Shown: positions 35,301-42,546 of the stretch, in pieces
Layout: every line of letters starts with the position of its first letter
How positions within the stretch are numbered: position 1 is the first letter of the stretch
From: Amycolatopsis sp. WQ 127309
GTDB taxonomy: Bacteria > Actinomycetota > Actinomycetes > Mycobacteriales > Pseudonocardiaceae
Reading direction: 5' to 3'
Assembly: GCF_023023025.1 (NCBI RefSeq)
Contig: NZ_CP095481.1
Span: 2,170,001-2,234,000, forward strand
DNA: 64,000 bases
Program-made: the position numbers and the translations under genes
Notes under the pieces: generated by a model
What the model was told of the DNA's origin: nothing
Databases searched by the model: none
What the model saw: the letters and a program-made list of their open reading frames with translations, nothing else

Positions 35301-35737
35301 TCGTTTGCGGGCCCGGAATCGCACCGGCCCAGCACGTTCGGCCAGCAGGCCTAACGTGAGACGTCTTCAAAAACGAACTGAAGTTTTCTGCGCGGTAGCA
35401 GGGAGTTACGAGCAGGGCTGATCGAAGCCCGTCGATCAGCGCGCGATAGTCTTCGGAACACCTCGACCGCCCCCGTTCAGAGAGGCCCGAAGTGGCACGA
35501 AAATCGCTCTGACCTGGGGTAGTGCAGGCCACCGACGCCAGTGTGCGGCATTCGTGCCGGGATGACCCCCGCACGCACCGTGATCGGCCAGGCCCCGGAC
35601 GTTCCTGCGTCCGGGGCCTTGCTGATTCCGGACCCGCGATCACTGGGCATCATCTGATGATCACGGTGCGTCGCTGGATCTGTTTCAATAGAAATCCGTC
35701 CCCGCAAGACCAACCAGACTCGAGGAGTAGAGGCCCG
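35301..35737 (+). other. intergenic region with strong hairpin upstream of the FtsK-like operon
   Basis: No protein gene is convincing here. A perfect 11-bp stem AGGCCCCGGAC/GTCCGGGGCCT (35590-35600 and 35609-35619) with an 8-base loop ends in TT, 118 bases before the first small gene. It may terminate a short non-coding RNA transcribed from about 35440, or act as an attenuator for the operon. A GAGGAG ribosome site for the next gene lies at 35721-35726. Confidence 0.55.
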
Positions 35738-35998
35738 ATGGCCGGAGTCGAAGAGATCCGCGCTGGCATCGCGCTCGCCAACGAAAAGGCGTCCGCAGGC
35801 ATCGCCGCCCTCCAGCAAGCAGCGCAGTCTCTCGAAGAAGCCCAGCAGTCGCTCTCGCAGGCGACGCAGGGAAGCAGCCAGCACGAAGTGAGCCAGGCCC
35901 ACGGCCTGCTGGCCCAGGCGCTGCACGACATCAGCGGTATGCAGAGCACCATCCAGGCCAGCATTTCGTCCGCCGACTCGTACTCGGCGCGTCTCTAG
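35738..35998 (+). CDS. small helical protein A of the FtsK-like operon
   Basis: An 86-residue protein, Ala/Gln/Ser-rich and almost wholly helical (AGIALANEKASAGIAALQQA; LEEAQQSLSQATQG), with no membrane helix. It ends SADSYSARL. No family is recognised; the size and helical hairpin style are like WXG100 proteins, but there is no W-x-G. GAGGAG precedes the ATG. The following gene starts 4 bases after its stop and ends in a similar tail, so the two are probably a pair. Confidence 0.8.
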   Translation: MAGVEEIRAGIALANEKASAGIAALQQAAQSLEEAQQSLSQATQGSSQHEVSQAHGLLAQALHDISGMQSTIQASISSADSYSARL

Positions 35999-36002
35999 CC
36001 GG

Positions 36003-36248
36003 ATGACACTCGCCGAACTTCACCAGCTGCTCACCGCCGTCGTGGCCGGGCTCGCCGACGCGCGCGCCCAAACCGAGCGGGCCACAAGCCTGCTCGGGGA
36101 AGCCCGGCAAGCGCTGGTGGACGCCCAGGCCAAGGCCGATCCCTGGCTCCCTTCGCAGTACGCGCAGGCCGGCGAGGGGCTGGATCAGCTCCTCGGCCGC
36201 CTGGCCTCCGCCGAGGATCTGGTGAGCGGATACCGATCGCGCCTGTAA
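36003..36248 (+). CDS. small helical protein B of the FtsK-like operon
   Basis: An 81-residue helical protein (LLTAVVAGLADARAQTERAT; LLGEARQALVDAQAKADPWL), ending LVSGYRSRL. The last residues share Y-x-[AS]-R-L with protein A and are the most alike part of the two. Two helices joined by DPWLPSQYAQAG suggest a helical hairpin. No known family. Translation is probably coupled to protein A. Confidence 0.8.
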   Translation: MTLAELHQLLTAVVAGLADARAQTERATSLLGEARQALVDAQAKADPWLPSQYAQAGEGLDQLLGRLASAEDLVSGYRSRL

Positions 36249-36283
36249 TCCTTTCCGGGACACCTTTTTTCTTGGGGACGCCG

Positions 36284-39013
36284 ATGGCCAACAAGTCAGC
36301 CGAGCAACGCAACCGCGTCGAGACCGCACTCGACCGGGTCCGCCACCAGATCGGGCTGGTACTGGGCGCGGCGGCCGGAGCCCGTCAAGCGGCCGAAGCC
36401 GACCTGGCCAAACTCGAGCTGGAGCGCGACATCGTCCGCGTCGGCATGAACCACGCCAGCACCGAGCAGCAGAACGACTGGTCCCGCCACCCCGCCGCGC
36501 ACGAGGTCTTCGGCGCGCTCGGCGCGATCCGCGGCACCCACTACACGGACTGGAGCCAAGGCCCCGCGACCCTGCGCGAAGTGGTGGCGCAGAACGCACC
36601 CGGCCCGGCCGGGCTGCCGGCGGGCGAGTGGCTCGGCCGCGTCGGCCACAACGCCGGCATCACCGCGCCCGGGCTGTGGCGCGTCGGTTCCGCCACGGCC
36701 GCCGGCGGTGACCCCACCCGCGCGTTCGACGTCGCCGTCCCGCTGCTCGACGAGTCGCACCTGGCGATCACGTCGGCGCCCAAGACCCGGCCCACGATCG
36801 ACGGCATCGTCCAGAACCTGCTGATCCGCGTGCTTTCGACGTTCGAACCCGGCGCGGTGCGCGTGCACCTGTGGGACATCGGGCAGCTGACCGCGATCCT
36901 GCCGGACCTCTACCCGCTGAGCCGCACCAGTGCGCTCTCGCTGTACGACCCGGGCCGGCTGGAGGACCTCCTCGACGAGCTGGCCGGGCACATCCGCCGC
37001 ATCCACGCCACCGGCATGCAGGCGGGCCACACGTCGTTGCGGGAACTGCGGAAGGCGCAGCAGCAACGGATCGAGCCGTTCCGCATCGCCGTGCTCTACG
37101 GCAACGGCGAAACGCTCGAACCGGAACGCGCGCGCGACCTCAAGCGCGTCGCGAGCGGGGCGCTGGCCGCGGGGATCTGCCTGATCATGATCGACGTGCC
37201 GACGGTGGTCAGCGCGTCGGTCGAGACGCTGAGCCTGACCGACGACCGGCACGCGATCAGCAGCATGACCGGCACCGACCTGCTCGTCGACCTCGATCCG
37301 CCGATGCCGTCCGGCCAGGTCATCCGCGCGGCGGGCAAGATCGCGGACGCGCTGATCGCCAAACAGGGCGGGCCGCGGTCGTTCGACGACCTGCTCCCGC
37401 CCGAGCTCGGGCACCACAGCTCCGCGCGCGAGCTCCGGGCCCCGGTGGGGTTCTTCGAGGGCGAACCGGTCGAGGTCGTGATCGGCGACGCGAGCCCGCA
37501 CGCGCTGATCGGCGGGCCGTCCGGGTCCGGCAAGACGAACTTCCTGTACGCGCTGCTCGGCAGCCTTTCGGCGCGCTACACCCCGGACGAGCTGGCGCTG
37601 TACCTGCTGGACTTCAAGGAAGGCGTCTCGTTCGCCGGGCTGGCGCCGGGACGCAAGGACGCGAGCTGGCTGCCGCACGCGCGGCTCGTCGGCGTCAACG
37701 TCAACACCGACCGCGAGTTCGGCCTGGCGCTGCTGCGCTTCCTCACCGACGAGCTGCGAAGGCGGTCGTCGGCGGCTAAGGAGCACGAAGTCACCAACCT
37801 CGCCGACCTGCGCGAAGCCGACCCCGGCGGGCACTGGCCGCGGATCGTCGCGGTGATCGACGAGTTCCAGTACCTGTTCGCCGGGCGCGACCAGGTCACC
37901 GCGACGGCGACGCAGCTGCTCGAGGACATCGCCCGCCGCGGCCGGTCGCAGGGCATCCACATGGTGCTGGCCAGCCAGGACGTCGCCGGTATCGAGGCGT
38001 TCTGGGGCAAGCCGGCGGTGTTCGAGCAGTGCACGCTGCGGATCGCGATGCCGAAGGCGCGCCGCGTGCTGGCCGAGACGAACAACGCGGCGGTGTCGGC
38101 GCCGAAGTGGCACGCGGTGATCAACCACGACTCCGGCATCGCGCACGGCAACCAGCTGTCCCACGTGCCGGACGCGAGCAGCAAGAACGTGTTCGTCCGG
38201 CTGCAGCACCGGTTGTGGGAGGAGTACCAGGGCCGGTTCCCGCGCCCGCGCTTGTTCGACGGAGCGCATTCGCCGGTGCTGGAACGGTTCCCGGCGTTCC
38301 TCGACCTCAAGCCGACGTCCAAGCCGCGGGCGCTGCTGGGCCAGTCGATCGACGTCACCGAGGCGGCGTGCGGCGTCGAGCTGCCCCGGGCGCCGGGCCG
38401 CAACGTCGCGGTGCTCGGGTCCGCCACCGCCGAGGCGCTGTCCATCATGGACTCCGCGGCGCGGTCGCTGTCCCGGCAGTACGAAGCCGGCGAAGTCGAG
38501 TTCATCTTGAGCTGCCCGATCGAAGCGTGCGCCTCGGCCGCACTGGAGCTGACCGAGCACCTGCGCGTCGACGGCCACGCGGCGACCCTCGTCGACGACC
38601 TCACGGGCGTGCTCGAGTCGATGACGGGCTCGATGACCGGCGGTGCGAAGATCATGCTGCTGTACGGCGTCGACGCGGCCCTGCCGACGCTCGAGGCGAA
38701 GGCGGTCGGGCAGCTGAAGAGCGGCCTCGACCACCTGCGCGTGATCCTGAAACAAGGACCGAGCCACGGCATCCACACGATCGGCTGGTGGCGCAGCATC
38801 GCCCGGCTCAAGGACACGCTGGGGTTCGCCGGCACCGACGACATCGGCGCGTGGGCGGCCCTGGACGTCCAGGGCAACGAGCTCGCGCCGTTCGCCGCGG
38901 GGCAGGTGGTGCACTGGTCGCCGCGCCCGGGCCGGGCGTTGTTCTTCGACCGCACCACGCACGGCGCCCCCGAAGTGATCATCCCGTTCCAGCGTCCGGA
39001 GAACGCGCAATGA
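36284..39013 (+). CDS. soluble FtsK/SpoIIIE (EccC-like) ATPase
   Basis: A 909-residue ATPase without membrane helices. Residues 1-60 are a coiled coil; 150-360 form an alpha/beta region (VRVHLWDIGQLTAILPDLYP) like the degenerate first domain of FtsK/EccC proteins. A full ATPase has Walker A GGPSGSGKTN (410-419), LYLLDFKEGVSFAGL, Walker B IVAVIDEFQYLFAG (about 520-533) and LASQDVAGIEAFWG. From about 690 a second, worn ATPase-like domain follows (NVAVLGSATAEAL; KIMLLYGVDAALPTLE). It begins at ATG 36284 and overlaps the next gene (ATGA). EccC-type ATPases drive export of small helical proteins; here the membrane anchor is absent, so it may act on DNA or through another partner. Confidence 0.88.
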   Translation: MANKSAEQRNRVETALDRVRHQIGLVLGAAAGARQAAEADLAKLELERDIVRVGMNHASTEQQNDWSRHPAAHEVFGALGAIRGTHYTDWSQGPATLREVVAQNAPGPAGLPAGEWLGRVGHNAGITAPGLWRVGSATAAGGDPTRAFDVAVPLLDESHLAITSAPKTRPTIDGIVQNLLIRVLSTFEPGAVRVHLWDIGQLTAILPDLYPLSRTSALSLYDPGRLEDLLDELAGHIRRIHATGMQAGHTSLRELRKAQQQRIEPFRIAVLYGNGETLEPERARDLKRVASGALAAGICLIMIDVPTVVSASVETLSLTDDRHAISSMTGTDLLVDLDPPMPSGQVIRAAGKIADALIAKQGGPRSFDDLLPPELGHHSSARELRAPVGFFEGEPVEVVIGDASPHALIGGPSGSGKTNFLYALLGSLSARYTPDELALYLLDFKEGVSFAGLAPGRKDASWLPHARLVGVNVNTDREFGLALLRFLTDELRRRSSAAKEHEVTNLADLREADPGGHWPRIVAVIDEFQYLFAGRDQVTATATQLLEDIARRGRSQGIHMVLASQDVAGIEAFWGKPAVFEQCTLRIAMPKARRVLAETNNAAVSAPKWHAVINHDSGIAHGNQLSHVPDASSKNVFVRLQHRLWEEYQGRFPRPRLFDGAHSPVLERFPAFLDLKPTSKPRALLGQSIDVTEAACGVELPRAPGRNVAVLGSATAEALSIMDSAARSLSRQYEAGEVEFILSCPIEACASAALELTEHLRVDGHAATLVDDLTGVLESMTGSMTGGAKIMLLYGVDAALPTLEAKAVGQLKSGLDHLRVILKQGPSHGIHTIGWWRSIARLKDTLGFAGTDDIGAWAALDVQGNELAPFAAGQVVHWSPRPGRALFFDRTTHGAPEVIIPFQRPENAQ

Positions 39014-39417
39014 CCGACGACGGCGCCACCGCGGCCATGCGGTACAAGGAAATCATCGCCCTGTCCCGTGGCTCGGCGGACAACCTCCGCGCCTGGGAGC
39101 TCCAGCGCGCGGAGTCGATCGAGGCGGAGATCGAGGAAGCGTCGAACGCGATCGCCGTCGCGACCGAACGCGAGGAACGCGCGGCCGAGCGCGCGACGCG
39201 CTGGTGGAAGATGGCGCTGCACAACATCCAGGGCCTCACGTGGCTCCCCCCGGGCGACCACCCCCGCCCGGTCCCGACGGCTCGCGCGGCCTACCTCGAG
39301 CGGTACCTCGAGGAGGTCAAGCCGAGCTACCAGGAACTCGTGCAGGCGGTCCTGAGCCTGGGCTGGCGGGCCAAGCGCGCGGCGGCGAAGCGGGGCGAGC
39401 AGCCACCGCCGGCCTAG
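39010..39417 (+). CDS. helical protein C of the FtsK-like operon
   Basis: A 135-residue, highly charged helical protein (IEAEIEEASNAIAVATEREE; RAAERATRWWKMALHNIQGL) ending in AKRGEQPPPA. No family is recognised. Translation is coupled to the ATPase gene (ATGA), so it most likely works with it. It converges with the YbaB-like gene 24 bases away. Confidence 0.8.
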   Translation: MTDDGATAAMRYKEIIALSRGSADNLRAWELQRAESIEAEIEEASNAIAVATEREERAAERATRWWKMALHNIQGLTWLPPGDHPRPVPTARAAYLERYLEEVKPSYQELVQAVLSLGWRAKRAAAKRGEQPPPA

Positions 39418-39441
39418 CCGTTCCAGCCGGTCCAGCCGGTC

Positions 39442-39810
39442 TCAGACGTCGTAGACGGTGTCGTAGGGCTCGTCTTCCTCCGGAACCTGCCTGCGCGGCC
39501 GCACCACCGGCTGTTGTTGCCGTTCCGGCGGACTCGCGAGCCGGCCACCGGCGGCAACGGCTTCCCGGACAGCGGCGGTGATGGTCCGGCCGAGACTGAC
39601 GGCGTCGCACCGCATGGCCTCGGGCGCCAGCCGCACCTCACTGACGACCCCGCCGGGCCCGGCGAGCACGGTGACGCTCCGATCCGCCGAGACGACGGTC
39701 GTGTGTCCGCTCCCCGCGATCCCCGCGAGCAGCCGCCGGTTCTCGGCCTTGCGGTCCTCGATCTGCTTGAGCTGCCAGCGCATCTCATCGATCAGCTGCG
39801 GATTGTTCAT
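39442..39810 (-). CDS. YbaB/EbfC-like protein of the EspC/WXG operon
   Basis: A 122-residue protein with the YbaB layout: an N-terminal helix (EMRWQLKQIEDRKAENRRLL), a beta-hairpin (SVTVLAGPGGVVSEVRLAPE) and a helix (LGRTITAAVREAVAAGG), then a charged tail ending DEPYDTVYDV. YbaB-like proteins are often the last gene of actinobacterial ESX-type operons; whether they bind DNA there is not known. ATGA-coupled to the gene before. Confidence 0.85.
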   Translation of the reverse strand: MNNPQLIDEMRWQLKQIEDRKAENRRLLAGIAGSGHTTVVSADRSVTVLAGPGGVVSEVRLAPEAMRCDAVSLGRTITAAVREAVAAGGRLASPPERQQQPVVRPRRQVPEEDEPYDTVYDV

Positions 39811-40127
39811 GGTCTCCCCGGATACCGCACGAATTCGTAGTACTTGGCGAACCGGTGCTCGATCAGCGCGTAGCCGCGGCCGTGCGCGACTCGGCGGAGA
39901 TCCTCCCGCGTCAGGCCGATCTCCATCATCCGGACGCACACCTGATACCGACCATCGAGCTGCGCGGCCAGGAGCATCATCTGCTCGTCCCGGGGCTTCC
40001 TGGACCGCGCGATCCGGATGATGGTCATCGCCAGGGCGCCGGCCGCGAGGCCGCCGAGCACGATGAAACCGAGCACGTACGCCAGCGGGAACGATGAGGC
40101 GTCCGCCGCCGACGTCCAGGCCGTCAC
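39807..40127 (-). CDS. single-pass membrane protein
   Basis: A 106-residue protein: short outer N-terminus, one helix (FPLAYVLGFIVLGGLAAGALAM), then a cytoplasmic part (IARSRKPRDEQMMLLAAQLD; GLTREDLRRVAHGRGYALIE; YEFVRYPG). No family recognised. It starts at GTG 40127 and overlaps the neighbours at both ends, which places it firmly in the EspC/WXG operon. Confidence 0.75.
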   Translation of the reverse strand: MTAWTSAADASSFPLAYVLGFIVLGGLAAGALAMTIIRIARSRKPRDEQMMLLAAQLDGRYQVCVRMMEIGLTREDLRRVAHGRGYALIEHRFAKYYEFVRYPGRP

Positions 40128-40699
40128 GCGTTCTCCTGGCTGCGCAAGCTCCAAGCCACCCTGGCTGTCGCCTCGGCGACCGCCGGCCAGGCGTCCTCCG
40201 ACGCTGTGGCGACCGAGAGCACCACCACGGACCGGCCGTCCGGCAGCGGAATCTGGTACTCGGCCTTGATCTGCGCGCGTACGTCCCCCGCCGGCAGGTG
40301 GAACTCGCCGCCGCTGATCGCGACGACAGCCGGGCCGATCGGCAACCGCACCGGGTGGACGACCGCGCGGGGGTGACTGCTCCGGTACTGCTCGGCCATC
40401 GCCGCGACGACGGCGTCCGGGTTGGCGGGCGCGGTTTCGGGCCACTGCACCACGCCCAGCGTCAGGGTCGCGACGTCCGGCTGCCGCGGGCCGACCGCGA
40501 ACTTGCCGAACACGCGGATACCGTTGGCCTGCATGGCCGGCACCAGCGCCATCAGGTAGCTGCCGAACTCTTCGACGCTCGTACCCGCTCCGGCCGCCAG
40601 GTTCCCGGCGACGGTCCAGGCGTGCCCGCGGTTCAGCTTGTCGTCCCCGCCCACCGGCATCCCGGCGAACCCGGGCGGCAGGTCGATCTGCAGCGGCAT
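40124..40699 (-). CDS. hypothetical protein of the EspC/WXG operon
   Basis: A 191-residue alpha/beta protein (IDLPPGFAGMPVGGDDKLNR; VEEFGSYLMALVPAMQANGI; GPAVVAISGGEFHLPAGDVR; EYQIPLPDGRSVVVLSVATA). There is no signal peptide or membrane helix. I do not recognise the family. The position between a WXG-type protein and a membrane protein, with overlapping starts, suggests a chaperone or inner partner of that protein. Confidence 0.7.
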   Translation of the reverse strand: MPLQIDLPPGFAGMPVGGDDKLNRGHAWTVAGNLAAGAGTSVEEFGSYLMALVPAMQANGIRVFGKFAVGPRQPDVATLTLGVVQWPETAPANPDAVVAAMAEQYRSSHPRAVVHPVRLPIGPAVVAISGGEFHLPAGDVRAQIKAEYQIPLPDGRSVVVLSVATASEDAWPAVAEATARVAWSLRSQENA

Positions 40700-41889
40700 C
40701 AGTTCCACACCTCGTCTTCCGCCCGCTCGCGACGACGATCGGGCGCGTTGTCGGCTCGGGTGCCGGCTTCCGCCGCGTGCGTGTAGGCGCTCACCCCCGG
40801 CGAAACGACCGCGGCCCAGTCGTCGGCGTCCTTCGGCAGCCAATAGCTCTTGAAGTCGCTGATCGGCCCTTCGAAGCTCCCACCGAGCGCCTGGCTCGAG
40901 GCGTCGATCTGGAACTGAGCCCCGAACGCGCCGTAGCCGAGGCCTTTCATCACGCCCTCGACGCCCGGTGGCGCGAAGGTGCCGATCAAGGACGTCCCGG
41001 CACCGATCCCGTCGAAGAGCAGGGTCTCCGTGGCGACATCGGCGCCCGCTGCCGCCGCGGTGGCGTGGCCGGCCAGCGCGGCGACCCCCATCCCGGTCGC
41101 GACCCCGCCGACCACCACGTTGACCGGTGGCGGGAGGAACTCGCCGACGAACCCGAGAACGTTGCCGATGTCCCCCGTCACGTCGGAGCACTTCGAGATC
41201 ACCTCGGCGTGGTCCTGGACGAAGTTCCACACCTCGTCCACCGAGTCGGCCAGGGTGCTCGACAGGTCGGCCAGCGCCCCGCCCACCGCGTCGGACAGCT
41301 CGTCCAGCAGGTCCGGCTCGTCAGGGGCCAGTTCCTTCGCCTTGCGCAGCAGTTCGGCGACCCGGCCCGCGGCGTCGGTGTGCTCGGTCAGCAGTTGCTT
41401 CGCCGCGTCCTGGACGTTCTGGCAGCCGTCGATCGCGGTCTCGAGCTGCTCACCCGCGTTGTCCAGCAGGCGCTGGGCGATCTGCAGGGACGGCTGGTCC
41501 GGGAACGTCCGGTTCGCCAGCGCGAGGTCCGGGTTCGCCCGCGCCTGCTCGGCCGCACGGGCGGCCGCCTCCGCACGGGCTTCCAGGTCCGCCGCGCGCT
41601 TCTGCAGGTCGCCGAGGTCGTGGGACCACGCGTCCAGCGCGTCGGCGGCCTGGCCCATCGACTTGGCGGCGCCGTCGAGGTAGTCGGGCAGCGGGCCTAC
41701 GCGCCGTGTGAAGGCTTCGCTCGCCTCACCCTGCCAGACGCCCTGCTTGGTGACGATCTCGCGCAGCGAGACGTTCGCCTCCGCCAGATCACGGCTCACC
41801 ACGCGGTACTTGCCGGCCAGGTCGGCGACGCCGTCGAGATCACCGGGCGCCGGGTCGAAGCCCAGCGCCGGGAAGTCGCGCGCGCTCAT
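40699..41889 (-). CDS. WXG100-like/ESX-type protein with hydrophobic centre, no toxin domain seen
   Basis: A 396-residue protein. The N-terminal 200 residues are a long helical hairpin with the WXG-type turn KQGVWQGEASEAF near residue 50. Residues about 245-330 are hydrophobic and Gly/Ala-rich (VLGFVGEFLPPPVNVVVGGV; AALAGHATAAAAGADVA), like the pre-toxin region of polymorphic toxins. The last 60 residues carry no known toxin motif. Its ATG overlaps the EspC-like stop. Confidence 0.8.
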   Translation of the reverse strand: MSARDFPALGFDPAPGDLDGVADLAGKYRVVSRDLAEANVSLREIVTKQGVWQGEASEAFTRRVGPLPDYLDGAAKSMGQAADALDAWSHDLGDLQKRAADLEARAEAAARAAEQARANPDLALANRTFPDQPSLQIAQRLLDNAGEQLETAIDGCQNVQDAAKQLLTEHTDAAGRVAELLRKAKELAPDEPDLLDELSDAVGGALADLSSTLADSVDEVWNFVQDHAEVISKCSDVTGDIGNVLGFVGEFLPPPVNVVVGGVATGMGVAALAGHATAAAAGADVATETLLFDGIGAGTSLIGTFAPPGVEGVMKGLGYGAFGAQFQIDASSQALGGSFEGPISDFKSYWLPKDADDWAAVVSPGVSAYTHAAEAGTRADNAPDRRRERAEDEVWN

Positions 41890-42404
41890 CGGCCGAGGCC
41901 GTTCAGGAGATCGGTGATGCCACCGGTCGCACCTCCACCGACCGGCCGCTCGTCCGCCGCCGCACGCTCGGCCAGGTCGTCGATCCCGGCCACGCCACCC
42001 GTGTAACCACCACCGACCGACCGCTCACCCCGGTCCGCCAGCTCACCCACGCCCGGCATCCCGCCCGTGATCCCGCCGCCCACCGGGCCATCACCCGAAC
42101 CGAACACGTCAGACCCGAACTTCCCCAGCTCCCCACCGAACTGGGCCTCGATCTGCTCGTACTTCCCCTTCGCCTGCTTCAGCCGCTCCGTGATCCCGAC
42201 AGCCGCGTCGCCGAGCCGCTCGATCCCGTACCCCCACGCCTCCTCGAACTCCGCTCCCGCCCGGCCCAGCTCGGCATTGCCGAGCGAGCCGAACACCCCG
42301 CCGCCGCCGAGTTTCCGGTTCGCGTCGGCCATCCGGTCCGCCGCCGTATCCAGGTCGGCGATGAGCTTGCCCAGCTCGTCGACCTTCACCGCGTATCCGT
42401 CCAC
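41886..42404 (-). CDS. EspC/DUF2580-like ESX-secretion associated protein with Gly-rich repeats
   Basis: A 172-residue protein. VDGYAVKVDELGKLIADLDT is the EspC/DUF2580 start, followed by a helical hairpin (FEEAWGYGIERLGDAAVGIT). The C-terminal third contains three repeats of about 25 residues centred on VGGG(I/Y/A)TGG and ER(S/P)VGGG. The GTG start has GGGAGGG before it. First gene of a five-gene, fully overlapping operon. Confidence 0.82.
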   Translation of the reverse strand: MDGYAVKVDELGKLIADLDTAADRMADANRKLGGGGVFGSLGNAELGRAGAEFEEAWGYGIERLGDAAVGITERLKQAKGKYEQIEAQFGGELGKFGSDVFGSGDGPVGGGITGGMPGVGELADRGERSVGGGYTGGVAGIDDLAERAAADERPVGGGATGGITDLLNGLGR

Positions 42405-42460
42405 GCCACCCTCCCTGTGGTCCCGTCGCCCAGTAAGACGACCGAACACGCAGAGCGGTT

Positions 42461-42485
42461 TCGAAGTCACTCGATGTCACTCGAA
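42461..42485. promoter_or_regulatory. tandem GTCACTCGA repeats upstream of the EspC/WXG operon
   Basis: GTCACTCGA occurs at 42466-42474 and 42476-42484, one helical turn apart, about 62 bases before the operon start. Flanking TCGAA (42461 and 42481) extends the repeat. Likely a regulator-binding site; the regulator is unknown. Confidence 0.5.
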
Positions 42486-42499
42486 GGTGTGGGCACGAA

Positions 42500-42536
42500 G
42501 AAGGCCGCCACCGGGCAACACCCGATGACGGCCTTC
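42500..42536 (-). terminator. terminator of the exported nuclease gene
   Basis: GAAGGCCG/CGGCCTTC (42500-42507 and 42529-42536) with an inner CGGG/CCCG stem, 11 bases beyond the stop at 42547. Confidence 0.75.
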
Positions 42537-42546
42537 CGAACGAAAC

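Noticed and set aside
35590..35620. Considered as part of an actinobacterial 6C RNA
   Set aside because: The loops do not carry the runs of six or more C that define that RNA.
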